A DNA stretch of 64,000 nucleotides from WSZJ01 sp964590435. GTDB taxonomy: Bacteria; Planctomycetota; MHYJ01; WSZJ01. The position numbers were made by a program, and so were the translations under genes. Below are positions 1-9,057 of this stretch, one piece after another. The stretch covers positions 1-64,000 of the forward strand of contig CAZPWT010000034.1 of the NCBI GenBank assembly GCA_964590435.1, read 5' to 3'. The notes under the pieces are model-generated. The model searched no databases and was not told the DNA's origin. It saw nothing but the letters and a program-made list of their open reading frames with translations. The stretch's first letter is position 1; each line of letters begins with the position of its first letter.

Positions 1-25
1 CTCATTTCCGAGGGTGAGGCGGCTC

Positions 26-46
26 CCGCGGGCTGGTCGCCCGCGG
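26..46. repeat. GC-rich hairpin at window edge
   Basis: An 8-bp perfect inverted repeat (CCGCGGGC / GCCCGCGG) encloses a 5-nt loop. It lies downstream of the minus-strand DUF262 gene. No T-tract follows on either strand, so a terminator role is only a guess. The rest of bases 1-133 shows no gene I can support. Confidence 0.3.
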
Positions 47-133
47 TCGATTCGTCTCTCAGAGAGGCCGATGTCGTGGAGGCTGTCGCACTTCACTAAA
101 TGCCGTATCCAGGTGTCTCAAAATCGTTGTCAA

Positions 134-1231
134 CTACCGCAGAGCGGTGAGGAGGGTGTCGAATCTGGTTGTCCGCGGCGCCAGATCGGTATTTGCACCC
201 CGGAGATTTGTCCAGTACTTGATCGGGTCCCTGAGCGACATGCCTCCCGGGCCCTGGAGCAATGTTTCAAGGTCCGGCGCTGCGCTGACCTGTTCCACAT
301 TTTGCATGAAAGTCTTGTAGCGACTGGCGGCCTCGGCGGGCGCAGGAAGGTTGGCGCGGTTCAACGCTACGACCGACCAAAGCGTGTAGAGGTTCGCGAA
401 GCTCTTGGCGTGGGTGCTCACAACATTCCCCGATTTCTCCATGTCGAGCAGATAAGTCTTAACAGCGCTTAACGCTGCGTCGAACTCCTCCTCGGTTCGA
501 AAGATGCCCAGCATTTCAGGTTCTTCGGATTCAGGTGAGAGGTCGTCATACTTTGCGAAGTGTTCGTCTAGGGCATCCTGATCGAATCCCTGCGTGCTGC
601 GTTCTAGCAGGACCAAGACTAGTTCGGCGATGGCCTGACTGTCCGCCATTCGTCGCTCCCGCGCGGCGGTTGCGATTCCAAAAGTCTTCCACTCGCTTTT
701 CTTGGCCTCCTCCTCGATCAGCTTCATGAACCATCCGTCAAATTTCGCATGGCGTAGCTCCTGCCGAGTCAGCTTGCGAGAATTGCGATTCAGCCGGTCG
801 AACACATCGTTAATGATCGAGGCATCAGCGACGTTCACCATCTCGACCGTGAGCTGGTAATTCCAGAATCCCTCACGGAGCGATGGCTCGCCTTCTAGTT
901 GGGCCCAGTTCTTCCCGTCCAAACGGATGTCGCCGTAGTCCTTCTTCATGCGTAACTTGCCGGCGACAAAGGCCAGAATAGTTTCGAGGCGCTGCCGCCC
1001 GTCAACCACGTGATACTCGGTCTTCCCGTCGGCGGTGACGGTCTTGTGTAGAAAGATCGCTGGACTTGGGAATCCCCGGAAGATCGTGTCCAGGAAGAAC
1101 TGTCTGTCCTTGCGCGTCCACACGCTTCGACGCTGATATGGAGGACTCAAATCGAGCTGCTTATTTCGATCCAGATCGAGAATCCAAGAGATGTCTTGGG
1201 TGGTGGGTCTGCGCTGAAACGGGAGGTCCAT
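134..1231 (-). CDS. DUF262 (GmrSD N-terminal-like) protein
   Basis: A 365-residue protein with the DUF262 / ParB-like fold found in the N-terminal part of GmrSD-type modification-dependent nucleases. Near the N-terminus it has P-P-Y-Q-R-R followed by VVDGRQRL, the family's DGQQR nucleotide-handling motif. The C-terminal DUF1524 HNH nuclease of full GmrSD enzymes is absent, so it is a DUF262-only form. The start at 1231 was preferred over an upstream start at 1309 because GGAG sits about 8 nt before this ATG and the conserved region begins soon after. It lies 128 nt downstream of, and on the same strand as, a fused restriction-modification gene, so a defence role is likely but inferred. Local base composition is visibly poorer in G+C than the rest of the window, which suggests transfer with its neighbour. 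Confidence 0.8.
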   Translation of the reverse strand: MDLPFQRRPTTQDISWILDLDRNKQLDLSPPYQRRSVWTRKDRQFFLDTIFRGFPSPAIFLHKTVTADGKTEYHVVDGRQRLETILAFVAGKLRMKKDYGDIRLDGKNWAQLEGEPSLREGFWNYQLTVEMVNVADASIINDVFDRLNRNSRKLTRQELRHAKFDGWFMKLIEEEAKKSEWKTFGIATAARERRMADSQAIAELVLVLLERSTQGFDQDALDEHFAKYDDLSPESEEPEMLGIFRTEEEFDAALSAVKTYLLDMEKSGNVVSTHAKSFANLYTLWSVVALNRANLPAPAEAASRYKTFMQNVEQVSAAPDLETLLQGPGGMSLRDPIKYWTNLRGANTDLAPRTTRFDTLLTALR

Positions 1232-1359
1232 GGTGCATCTCCGATTTGTTTGGATCGCTTGTGGTCGATCTCCGTGAATTGAGTGGCAACTCGACTTCGT
1301 GCTCCCCATCGTCCAACGCCTACTCAGCTCCGGACATCCGCGGCGTGGAAATTACTCGG

Positions 1360-3906
1360 TCACTGGGGATTCGGGTACGGGCCAAGAAATCGCTCCCCAT
1401 TGAAGTGGATGAGGTGTGTTGGAGATTCGGCCACCCAGACTTCCGTTTCCCACGCAATATCCTTTAGGTACTTCAGCAAGGTTTTGCGATCGAGGAACGC
1501 GGTTACGAAAACGAGCCCGGCAGAGGACTTGCGAAACAGGTCTTTGAGTTCCGCGTGGCGCTTCGGATTCACGGGTCCATGGCTCGTCACCGCCTCAATG
1601 AGAACAAGCCAATTGCGCTCTCGGTGCAACACCAGTACGTCGGGCATCTTTCCGTGCTGATCCATCGTCACCCCGATCGCCGCTAGCGCTGAGGCGTTCA
1701 GATATGCCTCCTTGTCGCCTGTGTCACCGACGTAGATCAACTGTGCACCGGGCGTGAAGTGCGGGCAGAACTCCTCCACGATCCTCTTGACGAGAACGTT
1801 CTGCCCACCAGGAGTCAGCTCGATGCACTTGCCGGGCTCGACCGTCACGCTTAGGCGGCGGAGTTTACGGTGCTGTTCATATCGGCTGAGTAAGGCCGGT
1901 TGCGACGTAAGGAACGCCCTCACCCGAGAATCCCACTTGCCGGAACCGAAGCACCGGAGCATCTCGAGCACAGCATCCGGAACTTGATACACATTGTTCG
2001 GGCTGTTCACGGCCCGGTTAGGGTCGTCCGGATTCTGGAGCGCAAGTCCCGCCTGCACGAACTGATGTATGGTGAACCGCCGGACGGTCTCCCGGGAGTT
2101 CGGCGCGTACTTCTTTCCGTAGTGCTCAGCGAACAAATCCATCATCTCCGTGATGCCGAGTGCAGGAGAGGAGGCTGCGGACCAAGCGTCAGACGGCTTT
2201 AGTCCGAGGAGAGCCAGCAGGGTCAACGCAGACCGTTCGTTCTGTTGCTCCGCAGGGAGTCCGAGCGCCTTGAGGATTCCCTCCGCCTCTTCCAACTTTC
2301 GCTTCGCCGCGATCGGATTGATGGACTTCTTTCGTCCCGCCATGTGGATCAGAGTCTCCTCGATGAAATCGTCCAACTCAGCCTGCCCGAGATGCTTGCC
2401 TCGAACGAGGTGGCCTAGAGCCTTGAGTTCCTTCGCCGAAGGGTACCTGAAACTCCGCAGGTCGGTCGCGTTGACCTGGGTGTGCCCGTTGAACTGCCTA
2501 AAGAACGAATCGGCCAAGGTCGAGTTCAGGAATGCGGCGAGGCCGTGAGCGAGGTCAGGCTCCAGTCCACCGCCTTCGTTGTGAATGAAGTTCACGTGAT
2601 TCTCGAACGCAGCGCGGCCGACGCCGAGACCTCTCGCATCGAACACGGCCGCGACGATCCTCTTTCGTTCCTCCTTACTTGAGAACCGCTTAACGAGCAC
2701 GTACGCCCCTGAAGGAAGGATCAGTGCTTCAGTCTCCGCGCTGAGTGCAAGTGCATTCGGCTTTCGCGAGTCCGGGTCAGGCCAGGTCACTCCACCTGCG
2801 TCGAAGTGAGATGGATAGATAAGGGGCACCGTGCGCGGGCCCGGCTCGGGCCGCAAGAACTCCCGAACGCGGAAATCGACTACTCGTCCTGTCGAAACGG
2901 AGGCACCCACTTCAGAGAGGGTCGAATTGAAGCTCTCCATGCGAAGCCGAACTTGATGCTCAAGCTCGTCGGTCACGATTCGAACAAAGCAGTCTGAATC
3001 CGCCGGTCTCACCAGCTCATCGTGCGTCGTTTCCCGAATGGTTTGCCATTCGTCCTCAGGCCCTTCATTGGAACTGATCACAACCGGACCCTCGCGATCC
3101 GTCGTCCGCGTGGCCTGAAGGATGATGGTTTCTTGGAGGACGGCGTCATCAGAGAACGAGCGGGTTCGGCTTTCGAAGACGTGAATCCTGCGAATCGCCA
3201 TCTCCTTCAAGAAGAACTGGCGGAAGGGCCGGAAATAGGGCCCGTTGCAGAAACTCCGAGGGGAGATTGCGACCAACTCGGCGCCCGGCTCCAGCAATTT
3301 GACGGTGATGCCGAGGAATGCGGAGTACAGGTTGGAAGTCTCGATTCCTACGGACCGGAGCAGCTCACGCTCACGCGATTCCATGTTGATCTTGCGGTAG
3401 GGGGGATTCAGGATGGCGCAGTTGAACGTCTCCCGCGGCCGAGTCTGCGTGAACAGTCCGCCGGAAAGTCCCGCAGCCGCAGAAACTAGGAAGTCCTCGT
3501 TCCGAAGTTCTCCTTCGAACTCAATTCCGGCGAGCTTGCACTCGAGTTCGCAGGCCTTCAGAGTTTCTCGAAGGTGCCCCAGAAGCGCGCTATCGACCTC
3601 GTAGGCCGTGGCTATGATTCGCTTCGGACGGCGGTCCTCCGAGCAGCACCTGGCAACAAACGCGGCGGTCAGCGCGCCGGCTCCTGCACCAGGGTCAAGA
3701 AGTCGAACTTCGTCACACGGCGCAGAGAAGAGCGAGGCCATGAATCGCGCGATGGGAGCCGGGGTCAGAAACTGTCCGAGATCCTCTCGTTTCTCGTCAT
3801 CACAACTCCGACTCGCCTGAAGTCGGGCCACCTCCACGAGGTTCATCAGGGAACTCGGGGATGCAGGCCAAGCAGCAACGGGCGCATTCTTGCGGAGAAC
3901 AGTCAT
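1360..3906 (-). CDS. Fused N6-adenine methylase / BsuBI-PstI-type endonuclease
   Basis: This 848-residue protein combines both halves of a type II restriction-modification system. The N-terminal half is an amino-methyltransferase: the SAM-binding motif DPGAGAGAL lies near residue 70 and the catalytic NPPY near residue 170, in the gamma-class order. The last 150 or so residues resemble BsuBI/PstI restriction endonucleases, with YVGDTGDK, then MPDVLVL and EAVTSHGPV near the end. BsuBI and PstI are normally separate from their methylases; here the order is methylase, middle region (possible target recognition), nuclease. The ATG at 3906 follows GGAGGG at about 8 nt; the GTG at 3921 overlaps that ribosome site and is less likely. 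The DUF262 gene follows on the same strand. G+C is visibly lower than in surrounding genes. Specificity cannot be read from the sequence. Confidence 0.85.
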   Translation of the reverse strand: MTVLRKNAPVAAWPASPSSLMNLVEVARLQASRSCDDEKREDLGQFLTPAPIARFMASLFSAPCDEVRLLDPGAGAGALTAAFVARCCSEDRRPKRIIATAYEVDSALLGHLRETLKACELECKLAGIEFEGELRNEDFLVSAAAGLSGGLFTQTRPRETFNCAILNPPYRKINMESRERELLRSVGIETSNLYSAFLGITVKLLEPGAELVAISPRSFCNGPYFRPFRQFFLKEMAIRRIHVFESRTRSFSDDAVLQETIILQATRTTDREGPVVISSNEGPEDEWQTIRETTHDELVRPADSDCFVRIVTDELEHQVRLRMESFNSTLSEVGASVSTGRVVDFRVREFLRPEPGPRTVPLIYPSHFDAGGVTWPDPDSRKPNALALSAETEALILPSGAYVLVKRFSSKEERKRIVAAVFDARGLGVGRAAFENHVNFIHNEGGGLEPDLAHGLAAFLNSTLADSFFRQFNGHTQVNATDLRSFRYPSAKELKALGHLVRGKHLGQAELDDFIEETLIHMAGRKKSINPIAAKRKLEEAEGILKALGLPAEQQNERSALTLLALLGLKPSDAWSAASSPALGITEMMDLFAEHYGKKYAPNSRETVRRFTIHQFVQAGLALQNPDDPNRAVNSPNNVYQVPDAVLEMLRCFGSGKWDSRVRAFLTSQPALLSRYEQHRKLRRLSVTVEPGKCIELTPGGQNVLVKRIVEEFCPHFTPGAQLIYVGDTGDKEAYLNASALAAIGVTMDQHGKMPDVLVLHRERNWLVLIEAVTSHGPVNPKRHAELKDLFRKSSAGLVFVTAFLDRKTLLKYLKDIAWETEVWVAESPTHLIHFNGERFLGPYPNPQ

Positions 3907-4223
3907 CCTTGAACCCTCCACGCTGGGGAAAATCGACCGGACCGAGGCCTCGGGGACTCTCCAAGACTTGGGACTGTCCGGCCTTGTCCGCCAGCGGGAT
4001 TGGCGAACTGACTACCTCGGTTGTAGCTCCCCGGGCACTCACTTTCAAGACCACCTGCCGGGATCTCTCAGACTGTCTTGCGGCGACCATTGAATCACGA
4101 GAAAACCTCCGCCGAAAGTCTGCGGCTCCCTTCCCCGCTGTCGCGTTCGTCGCAACCCGTTAACCTCGCAACCACCCCTTCCCCACGCTCGCCGCCGTCC
4201 TACGATTCCGTTACCTTGTCGCC
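3907..4223. other. Intergenic region between divergent genes
   Basis: About 317 bases separate the leftward restriction-modification gene from the rightward CPBP protease gene, so promoters for both are expected here. Open frames present lack a convincing ribosome site or recognisable protein. Base composition changes across this stretch, so it probably contains the right boundary of the acquired restriction island. No att-like repeat was recognised. Confidence 0.4.
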
Positions 4224-4880
4224 ATGCGCGGCCGCAACTGGGCGAAAGTGATCGTCGTCGGCGTCGTCTACTCGGTGATGACGACGGTCGGCGTGCTCTG
4301 GGTCATCGCGCGCGACGGCCGCGAAGCCTTCTGGCACATCGCGGCGCACGACATGTGGTCCTCGCTCGGGCTGGGCGTCGGCCTGGCGACCGCGGTCCTG
4401 TGGCTCTCAGGCTGGGCCGCATCCCACACGAACTGGGGGCGCACGCTCGATGCGTTTTTCGCGCAGGTGTTCGGCGGGTTCACGCTGCTGCACTGCGCGG
4501 CGACGGCGCTGGCGTCGGGGGTCGGCGAAGAGATGCTCTTCCGCGCGGCGCTGCAGCCTTCGGCGATCGCTTTGGCGGCGCGCGGCGTGGGGGGCGGGTT
4601 CTTCGCGGGGCTCCTCGGCATCCTGCTCACGTCGCTCGCCTTCGCGGCCGTGCACATGCCCTTCCGCCGCGAACTTGCGCCCTGGACGGTGTTCGCGTTC
4701 GGGACGTCGGTGGCGTTCGGGGCGATCTACGCCTGGACCGGGAACATCGCGGGGCCGATGCTGGCGCACGCGCTGATCAATGGCGTGAACCTGGCGCGGA
4801 TCGCGCGGAAGGGAGCGCCGGCGGGGCCGAAGCTGACGATCCACGAGAAGGGCGGGATGCTGGAGTTTGAGAGGCGTTGA
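4224..4880 (+). CDS. CPBP-family intramembrane metalloprotease
   Basis: A 218-residue integral membrane protein with several hydrophobic segments and the three CPBP (CAAX protease / bacteriocin-processing, Abi-like) motifs in order: E-E-M-L-F-R near residue 107, F-A-A-V-H near 142, and H-A-L-I-N-G-V-N near 187. The glutamates and the two histidine motifs form the presumed metal and catalytic site in the membrane. The family includes CAAX prenyl endopeptidases and self-immunity proteases; the substrate here is unknown. It is followed 39 nt later by a MenC-like gene on the same strand, with no obvious functional link. Confidence 0.88.
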   Translation: MRGRNWAKVIVVGVVYSVMTTVGVLWVIARDGREAFWHIAAHDMWSSLGLGVGLATAVLWLSGWAASHTNWGRTLDAFFAQVFGGFTLLHCAATALASGVGEEMLFRAALQPSAIALAARGVGGGFFAGLLGILLTSLAFAAVHMPFRRELAPWTVFAFGTSVAFGAIYAWTGNIAGPMLAHALINGVNLARIARKGAPAGPKLTIHEKGGMLEFERR

Positions 4881-4919
4881 GTCTTTGACCGCGGCGCGGC
4901 TCTCCCGGACGATGGGCGC

Positions 4920-6032
4920 ATGAAGCTCCCCACACGCATCGTCCTCCACGTCCTGCACATGCCGCTGCGCTTCCCGTTTGAGACGTCGTTCGGGCGGGTC
5001 GTGCAGCAGGAGACGATCCTGGTCGAGGCCGAGTGGGACGGGCTGTCGGGGTGGGGCGAAGTCCCGGCGTCCGCGCAGCCGCACTACTCGAGCGAGACCG
5101 TCGTCACCGCGGCGTATGTCATCCGCGACTTCCTGGCGCCCGCGCTGTTCGCTTCGCACCTCAAGTCCCCCGCGGGCTGCCCGGCGCTCTTCCACCGCGT
5201 CCGCGGCCACGCGATGGCCAAGGCCGGGCTGGAGACGGCGCTGTGGGATCTCGAAGCGCGCCGGCGCGGCGTGCCGGTGTCGCGGCTGTACGGTGCGACG
5301 CGGAAGTTCATCGAGAGCGGCGTGTCGCTGGGGATCGAGCCGATGGGGTCGCTCATGAAGCGCGTGGAGGACTTCGTCGCGCGCGGTTACCGGCGGATCA
5401 AGCTCAAGATCAAGCCGGGCTGGGACGAGAAGCCGCTCGCGGAGGCGCGGAAGCGGCTTCCGGCCGGCTATCCGCTGACGGCCGACGCGAACGGCGCGTA
5501 CACGCCGGGCGACACGGCGCACCTCCAGCGGCTCGACCGATTCGATCTCGACTACCTCGAGCAGCCGCTCGGCCACGAGGACCTCGCCGACCACGCGGTG
5601 CTCGCGAAGAAGCTGCGCACGCCGATCTGCCTCGACGAGTCGATCACGTCGCCGGACCTCGCGCGCAATGCGGCGCGGATGAAGGCCTGCCGCGTCGTGA
5701 ACATCAAGCCGTCGCGCGTCGGCGGCCCGACGATGGCGATCCGCATCCACGACGACTGCCGCCGCGCGGGCATCCCCGTCTGGTGCGGCGGCCTCCTCGA
5801 GTCCGGCGTCGGCCGCCTGCACAACGTCGCGATCGCGGGGCTCCCGGGGTTCACGAAGCCCGGCGACCTCTCGGGGAGCGACCGCTACTACTCGCCCGAC
5901 GTGATCGACGAGCCCGTCGCGGTCGCGCCCGACGGCACGATCGCGCTGCGCGACCGGCCGGGGATCGGCGCGGACGTGCGGGCGGACGTGCTGCGGAGGC
6001 GGAGGGTCGAGAGGATCGTGCTCAGGAAGTAG
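4920..6032 (+). CDS. menC: o-Succinylbenzoate synthase / enolase-superfamily enzyme
   Basis: A 370-residue muconate-lactonizing-type enolase superfamily member. The barrel lysines lie in RIKLKIKPGW (about residue 160), and metal ligands in TADANGAY, YLEQPL and CLDESI. The second-site lysine is in VVNIKPSRVGG, and the C-terminal PVWCGGLLESGVGRLHN and PGDLSGSDRYY blocks match the MenC2 / N-acylamino-acid racemase branch. o-Succinylbenzoate synthase dehydrates SHCHC in menaquinone synthesis, and many members of this branch also racemise N-acylamino acids. No other men genes are nearby, so the in vivo role is uncertain, although the family assignment is firm. Confidence 0.85.
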   Translation: MKLPTRIVLHVLHMPLRFPFETSFGRVVQQETILVEAEWDGLSGWGEVPASAQPHYSSETVVTAAYVIRDFLAPALFASHLKSPAGCPALFHRVRGHAMAKAGLETALWDLEARRRGVPVSRLYGATRKFIESGVSLGIEPMGSLMKRVEDFVARGYRRIKLKIKPGWDEKPLAEARKRLPAGYPLTADANGAYTPGDTAHLQRLDRFDLDYLEQPLGHEDLADHAVLAKKLRTPICLDESITSPDLARNAARMKACRVVNIKPSRVGGPTMAIRIHDDCRRAGIPVWCGGLLESGVGRLHNVAIAGLPGFTKPGDLSGSDRYYSPDVIDEPVAVAPDGTIALRDRPGIGADVRADVLRRRRVERIVLRK

Positions 6033-6055
6033 ACGGCCTTTGTGATAATCACGGC

Positions 6056-6646
6056 ATGTCCGACGAACTTGTCACGCTGGAATGCCCCTACTGCAACGCG
6101 GGCCTGGACATCTACCGGGACACGACGTCGCTGACCTGCCATCAGTGCGCGAGAGTCATACGGGTCACCCGGCGCGGCCGGGCCATCGAGCTGGACACCA
6201 TCGCAGCCCGGGTCATGGAAGTGCGGCCTTGGCCGGAGTTCGTAACGGCAGAATCTGAGATCTCACAGATCGAGCAGTCGCTGGCGAAGCGTCGTGAGGA
6301 AAGACGGCAGTTCGACTTGTGGGTTCATCGCCGCCGGATCGGACATGGCGTTAGTAACGCAGTCGCGGTCGTGTTTGTGCTGGGGCTGGGTGCATGGGTT
6401 GTTCATGACAAAGATGAGTCTTCACAGCTAGCCATGGCGATCCTTCTGGGCGGGTGCCTCGCGATCATCGGAGTGTTGGCTCTCCTGGGGCGCCATAACA
6501 CACTGAGATACGAATGGTCGAAGCGCTGGCCTTGGGGGTGGCGTCCCAACGGCAGGGAGTCCGTCATGCTGGAAACTCTCGAAGGCGAAATCGGCCGGCT
6601 TGAGAAACTTCTGAGCGAGAAGAAGCAACCGGGGAGAAGCGCTTGA
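6056..6646 (+). CDS. Zinc-ribbon membrane protein, unknown function
   Basis: A 196-residue protein that begins with a zinc-ribbon-like CPYCNAG ... CHQCAR pair of CxxC knuckles (residues about 9-32). A charged helical stretch with coiled-coil character (about 68-88) follows, then two transmembrane helices (about 100-145), then a second short charged helix at the C-terminus. The start is the first ATG after the menC stop. It overlaps the next gene by four bases (TTGA), so the two are probably co-translated. No function recognised. Confidence 0.75.
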   Translation: MSDELVTLECPYCNAGLDIYRDTTSLTCHQCARVIRVTRRGRAIELDTIAARVMEVRPWPEFVTAESEISQIEQSLAKRREERRQFDLWVHRRRIGHGVSNAVAVVFVLGLGAWVVHDKDESSQLAMAILLGGCLAIIGVLALLGRHNTLRYEWSKRWPWGWRPNGRESVMLETLEGEIGRLEKLLSEKKQPGRSA

Positions 6647-7440
6647 ATCGGCGATACCGGTTTGTCTTCGTGATCGTCACCGCAGCCCTGCTTGTGGTTT
6701 GCGGTCTCGCAGCCTGGAAATTCCGCCGCAGCGGTCGCTGGCGCTATGCGGATAGTTTCTCCCCGGGTTGGTCGCTGCCTGCGAAGCCACTGACTGTGAT
6801 GACTTACAACATCGAGTTCGGGAATCGCCTCCCGGAGGCGCTCGAGGTGATCCGCCGGGAATCGCCCGATGTCGTCTGCCTGCAGGAGATCCGTGAGTCG
6901 CAATTGTCTGAGATCGAGAGCGCTCTCGGCATGTCCGGGGTGTGGTGGGCATCGTGGAACTTGTTCGGTGGCGGCGAGTGGGGAAATGTCGTGCTTTCCC
7001 GTGGCCGGGTCTCGGAGGCGCACTCCATCCCAACGAGCTCCGGTGGGTCTTTCGGGGTCTGGGCTGTGGTGGAAATCGATGGCGCCCGATTCGTCGTCGC
7101 CTCCGTCCACCTGATGCACATGAAGACCGAAGGCGCAGGCTTTGCCGCTCGGGAGATAGAAATCCAATCTCTCCTGAATGCTGTCGAGAAGGCGGGGGCC
7201 CCGGTTCTCATCGCAGGCGACTTCAACAACCCCCCGATGGGTGGGAACTACGGTCTCCTCACGAGCAAATTCACCGACCTGGGCGAAGGTTCGGGGGCAA
7301 CACTACCCTCCAGCGTGCCGCTGGTGCGGGCGGACTATGTGTTCGGCACCAAGGAGTGGAAACGCAGCTCGGCGCGACGGATCGACGTCAAGATCTCGGA
7401 TCATCGGCCGGTGGTCGTGGTGGTGGCCGCAGGAAAGTAA
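6643..7440 (+). CDS. Endonuclease/exonuclease/phosphatase-family protein
   Basis: A 265-residue EEP-fold hydrolase with an N-terminal hydrophobic segment (about residues 8-25) that is a signal anchor or signal peptide, so it acts at or outside the membrane. Visible family motifs are TYNIEFGNR (Asn), VCLQEIRES (metal-binding Glu), VVASVHLMH, IAGDFNNPPMGG (Asp and Asn) and the terminal SDHRPVVV (catalytic Asp-His). The EEP fold covers nucleases, sphingomyelinases and lipid phosphatases, so the substrate is open. It starts with TTG overlapping the stop of the upstream zinc-ribbon gene. Confidence 0.85.
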   Translation: MNRRYRFVFVIVTAALLVVCGLAAWKFRRSGRWRYADSFSPGWSLPAKPLTVMTYNIEFGNRLPEALEVIRRESPDVVCLQEIRESQLSEIESALGMSGVWWASWNLFGGGEWGNVVLSRGRVSEAHSIPTSSGGSFGVWAVVEIDGARFVVASVHLMHMKTEGAGFAAREIEIQSLLNAVEKAGAPVLIAGDFNNPPMGGNYGLLTSKFTDLGEGSGATLPSSVPLVRADYVFGTKEWKRSSARRIDVKISDHRPVVVVVAAGK

Positions 7441-7497
7441 TCCGCAGCCCATGTCGCGGCGGGTAGATTCGCACTTCCGATCCCGAGAGAGGTTGCC

Positions 7498-8373
7498 ATG
7501 GAAGACGACCGCATCAACAGGCTCTGGAACTTCAACGACCCGGCCGCGACCGAGGTGCGCTTCGTCGAAGTGCTTGGCCGCGCGGACTATGCGCCGGGGA
7601 TGGCGGCGCGCGCAGAGCTGCTGACGCAGATCGCGCGGTCGCAGGGGCTGCAGCGGAAGTTCGACGAGGCGCGGCGGACGCTCGGGGAAGCGGACGCGCT
7701 CATCGGTTCGCTGGGCGATGCGGCGAGGGTTGCGCGGATCCGGTGGCATCTCGAGCGCGGCCGCACGGACAATTCCTCGAAGACCGGCGACCGCGGGCGC
7801 GCCGACTTCCTCAAGGCGCTCGAGCTCGCGCAGGCCGCGGGCGAAGAGAACCTCGCGCTCGACGCCGCGCACATGATGGCGATCATCGAGCCGCCCGACG
7901 CGGCGCTCGAGTGGAGCGCGCGGGGGATCGCGATGGCCGAGGCCGCGACGTCGGAGAAGGCGAAGAACTGGCTCGGGCCGCTCTACAACAACACCGGCTG
8001 GACGTACCACGACCGCGGCGAGCACGCGAAGGCGCTCGAGCTGTTCGAAAAGTCGCTCGCGTTCCGCGCCGCGAAGAAGCAGGAGGCCGAGACGCGCATC
8101 GCGAAGTGGACGATCGCGCGCTGCCTGCGCTCGATGGGCCGCATCGACGAGGCTCTTTCCCGGCAGCAGGCGCTTCAAGCCGAATTCGAGGCTGCGCAGA
8201 AGATCGACGGGTACGTCTTCGAGGAGCTGGGGGAGTGCCTGCTGGCGCTGGGGCGCGCCTCAGAAGCCCGTCCGTGGTTCGCGAGAGCGCACGCCGAGCT
8301 CTCGAAGGACGCCTGGCTCTTAGCCAACGAAAAGCCGCGTCTCGACCGCCTCGCCGTCCTGGCCCAACCCTGA
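7498..8373 (+). CDS. TPR-repeat protein
   Basis: A 291-residue cytoplasmic protein made almost entirely of amphipathic helical pairs. Clear tetratricopeptide units include one near residues 160-195 (NNTGWTYHDRGEHAKALELF) and others on either side. No enzymatic motif or signal peptide is visible. TPR arrays usually act as protein-binding scaffolds. It is convergent with the PH-domain gene that follows, with only 21 bases between the stops. Confidence 0.75.
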   Translation: MEDDRINRLWNFNDPAATEVRFVEVLGRADYAPGMAARAELLTQIARSQGLQRKFDEARRTLGEADALIGSLGDAARVARIRWHLERGRTDNSSKTGDRGRADFLKALELAQAAGEENLALDAAHMMAIIEPPDAALEWSARGIAMAEAATSEKAKNWLGPLYNNTGWTYHDRGEHAKALELFEKSLAFRAAKKQEAETRIAKWTIARCLRSMGRIDEALSRQQALQAEFEAAQKIDGYVFEELGECLLALGRASEARPWFARAHAELSKDAWLLANEKPRLDRLAVLAQP

Positions 8374-8394
8374 CCTCGCCGCTGGCCGCTCGCC

Positions 8395-9042
8395 CTACAC
8401 CTGGTTCAGGTTGACGATGCGCTTCCGTCGCTCTTGGACCTGCCCGCGCAACTTCTCCTTGATCGCGACGGGGTCGCGCAGGCCCTTCAGGAGGAGTTCC
8501 GGCGTGGACGTGTCGCTCGACGCCACTTTAACGGTGCCGACGTCGAACATGCGGTCGATGATCCCCTGGTCCGTGCTCACGTCGTCCACCCGGATCAGCT
8601 CGACCTCTTCGATGTGACGGCCGATGAAGCCGGTCTGGATGAAGAGCCGCTGGTTGGTGAGGCGGTACTCGAGGGTGAGCCAGCGCCAGCCGGCGAGGGC
8701 GCAGGCGTACAGGAGGGGCAGGGGAGTGAGGACGACGAAGATCCAGATGAACCACGCCTTGTCCTCGAACCAGCTTCCCTTGCGCGACAGCGCGAAGTAC
8801 GCGATCCACAGGCCGAGGAGCCACGCCCCCGCGCCCACGAACGCCATCCCCATCGCCCGCGGGCTGTAGCCGCCGCGCCAGACGTCCTCTTCCTTCGGCG
8901 GCGGCCCGTCCGGCGGCTTCGCACCCCCCGTGAGCTGCGCGGCGGGACTCGCCGCGGGCGCAACGCCCCCCTGCGGCGCGCCGCACTTGTTGCAGAAGGC
9001 GCTTCCCTCGGGAAGCTCGACGCCGCATTTGTTGCAGAACAT
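8395..9042 (-). CDS. Zinc-ribbon and bacterial PH-domain membrane protein
   Basis: A 215-residue protein starting with a double zinc knuckle, MFCNKCGVEL ... FCNKCGAP, followed by a Pro/Ala-rich linker, two transmembrane helices (about residues 65-120) and a bPH2-type (YdbS/YdbT-like) domain with YRLTNQRLFIQTG and VELIRVDDVS (about 125-200). Such proteins sit in the cytoplasmic membrane with the PH-like domain in the cytoplasm; their partners are unknown. It is the last gene of a minus-strand run that begins with the Xaa-Pro peptidase. Confidence 0.8.
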   Translation of the reverse strand: MFCNKCGVELPEGSAFCNKCGAPQGGVAPAASPAAQLTGGAKPPDGPPPKEEDVWRGGYSPRAMGMAFVGAGAWLLGLWIAYFALSRKGSWFEDKAWFIWIFVVLTPLPLLYACALAGWRWLTLEYRLTNQRLFIQTGFIGRHIEEVELIRVDDVSTDQGIIDRMFDVGTVKVASSDTSTPELLLKGLRDPVAIKEKLRGQVQERRKRIVNLNQV

Positions 9043-9057
9043 GGGGGACCGGCGCGA

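Noticed and set aside
3800..4090. Minus-strand 96-residue frame before the restriction gene as a controller (C) protein
   Set aside because: It has no HTH pattern, largely overlaps the 5' end of the methylase gene in another frame, and its ribosome site is weak.
4407..5822. Long Arg/Pro/Glu-rich minus-strand frames opposite the CPBP and menC genes (and similar frames opposite argC, the DsbD-like gene, both kinases and the arg genes)
   Set aside because: In high-G+C DNA the strand opposite a real gene often stays open. The composition (Arg, Ala, Pro, Gly) and lack of motifs or ribosome sites mark them as shadows.
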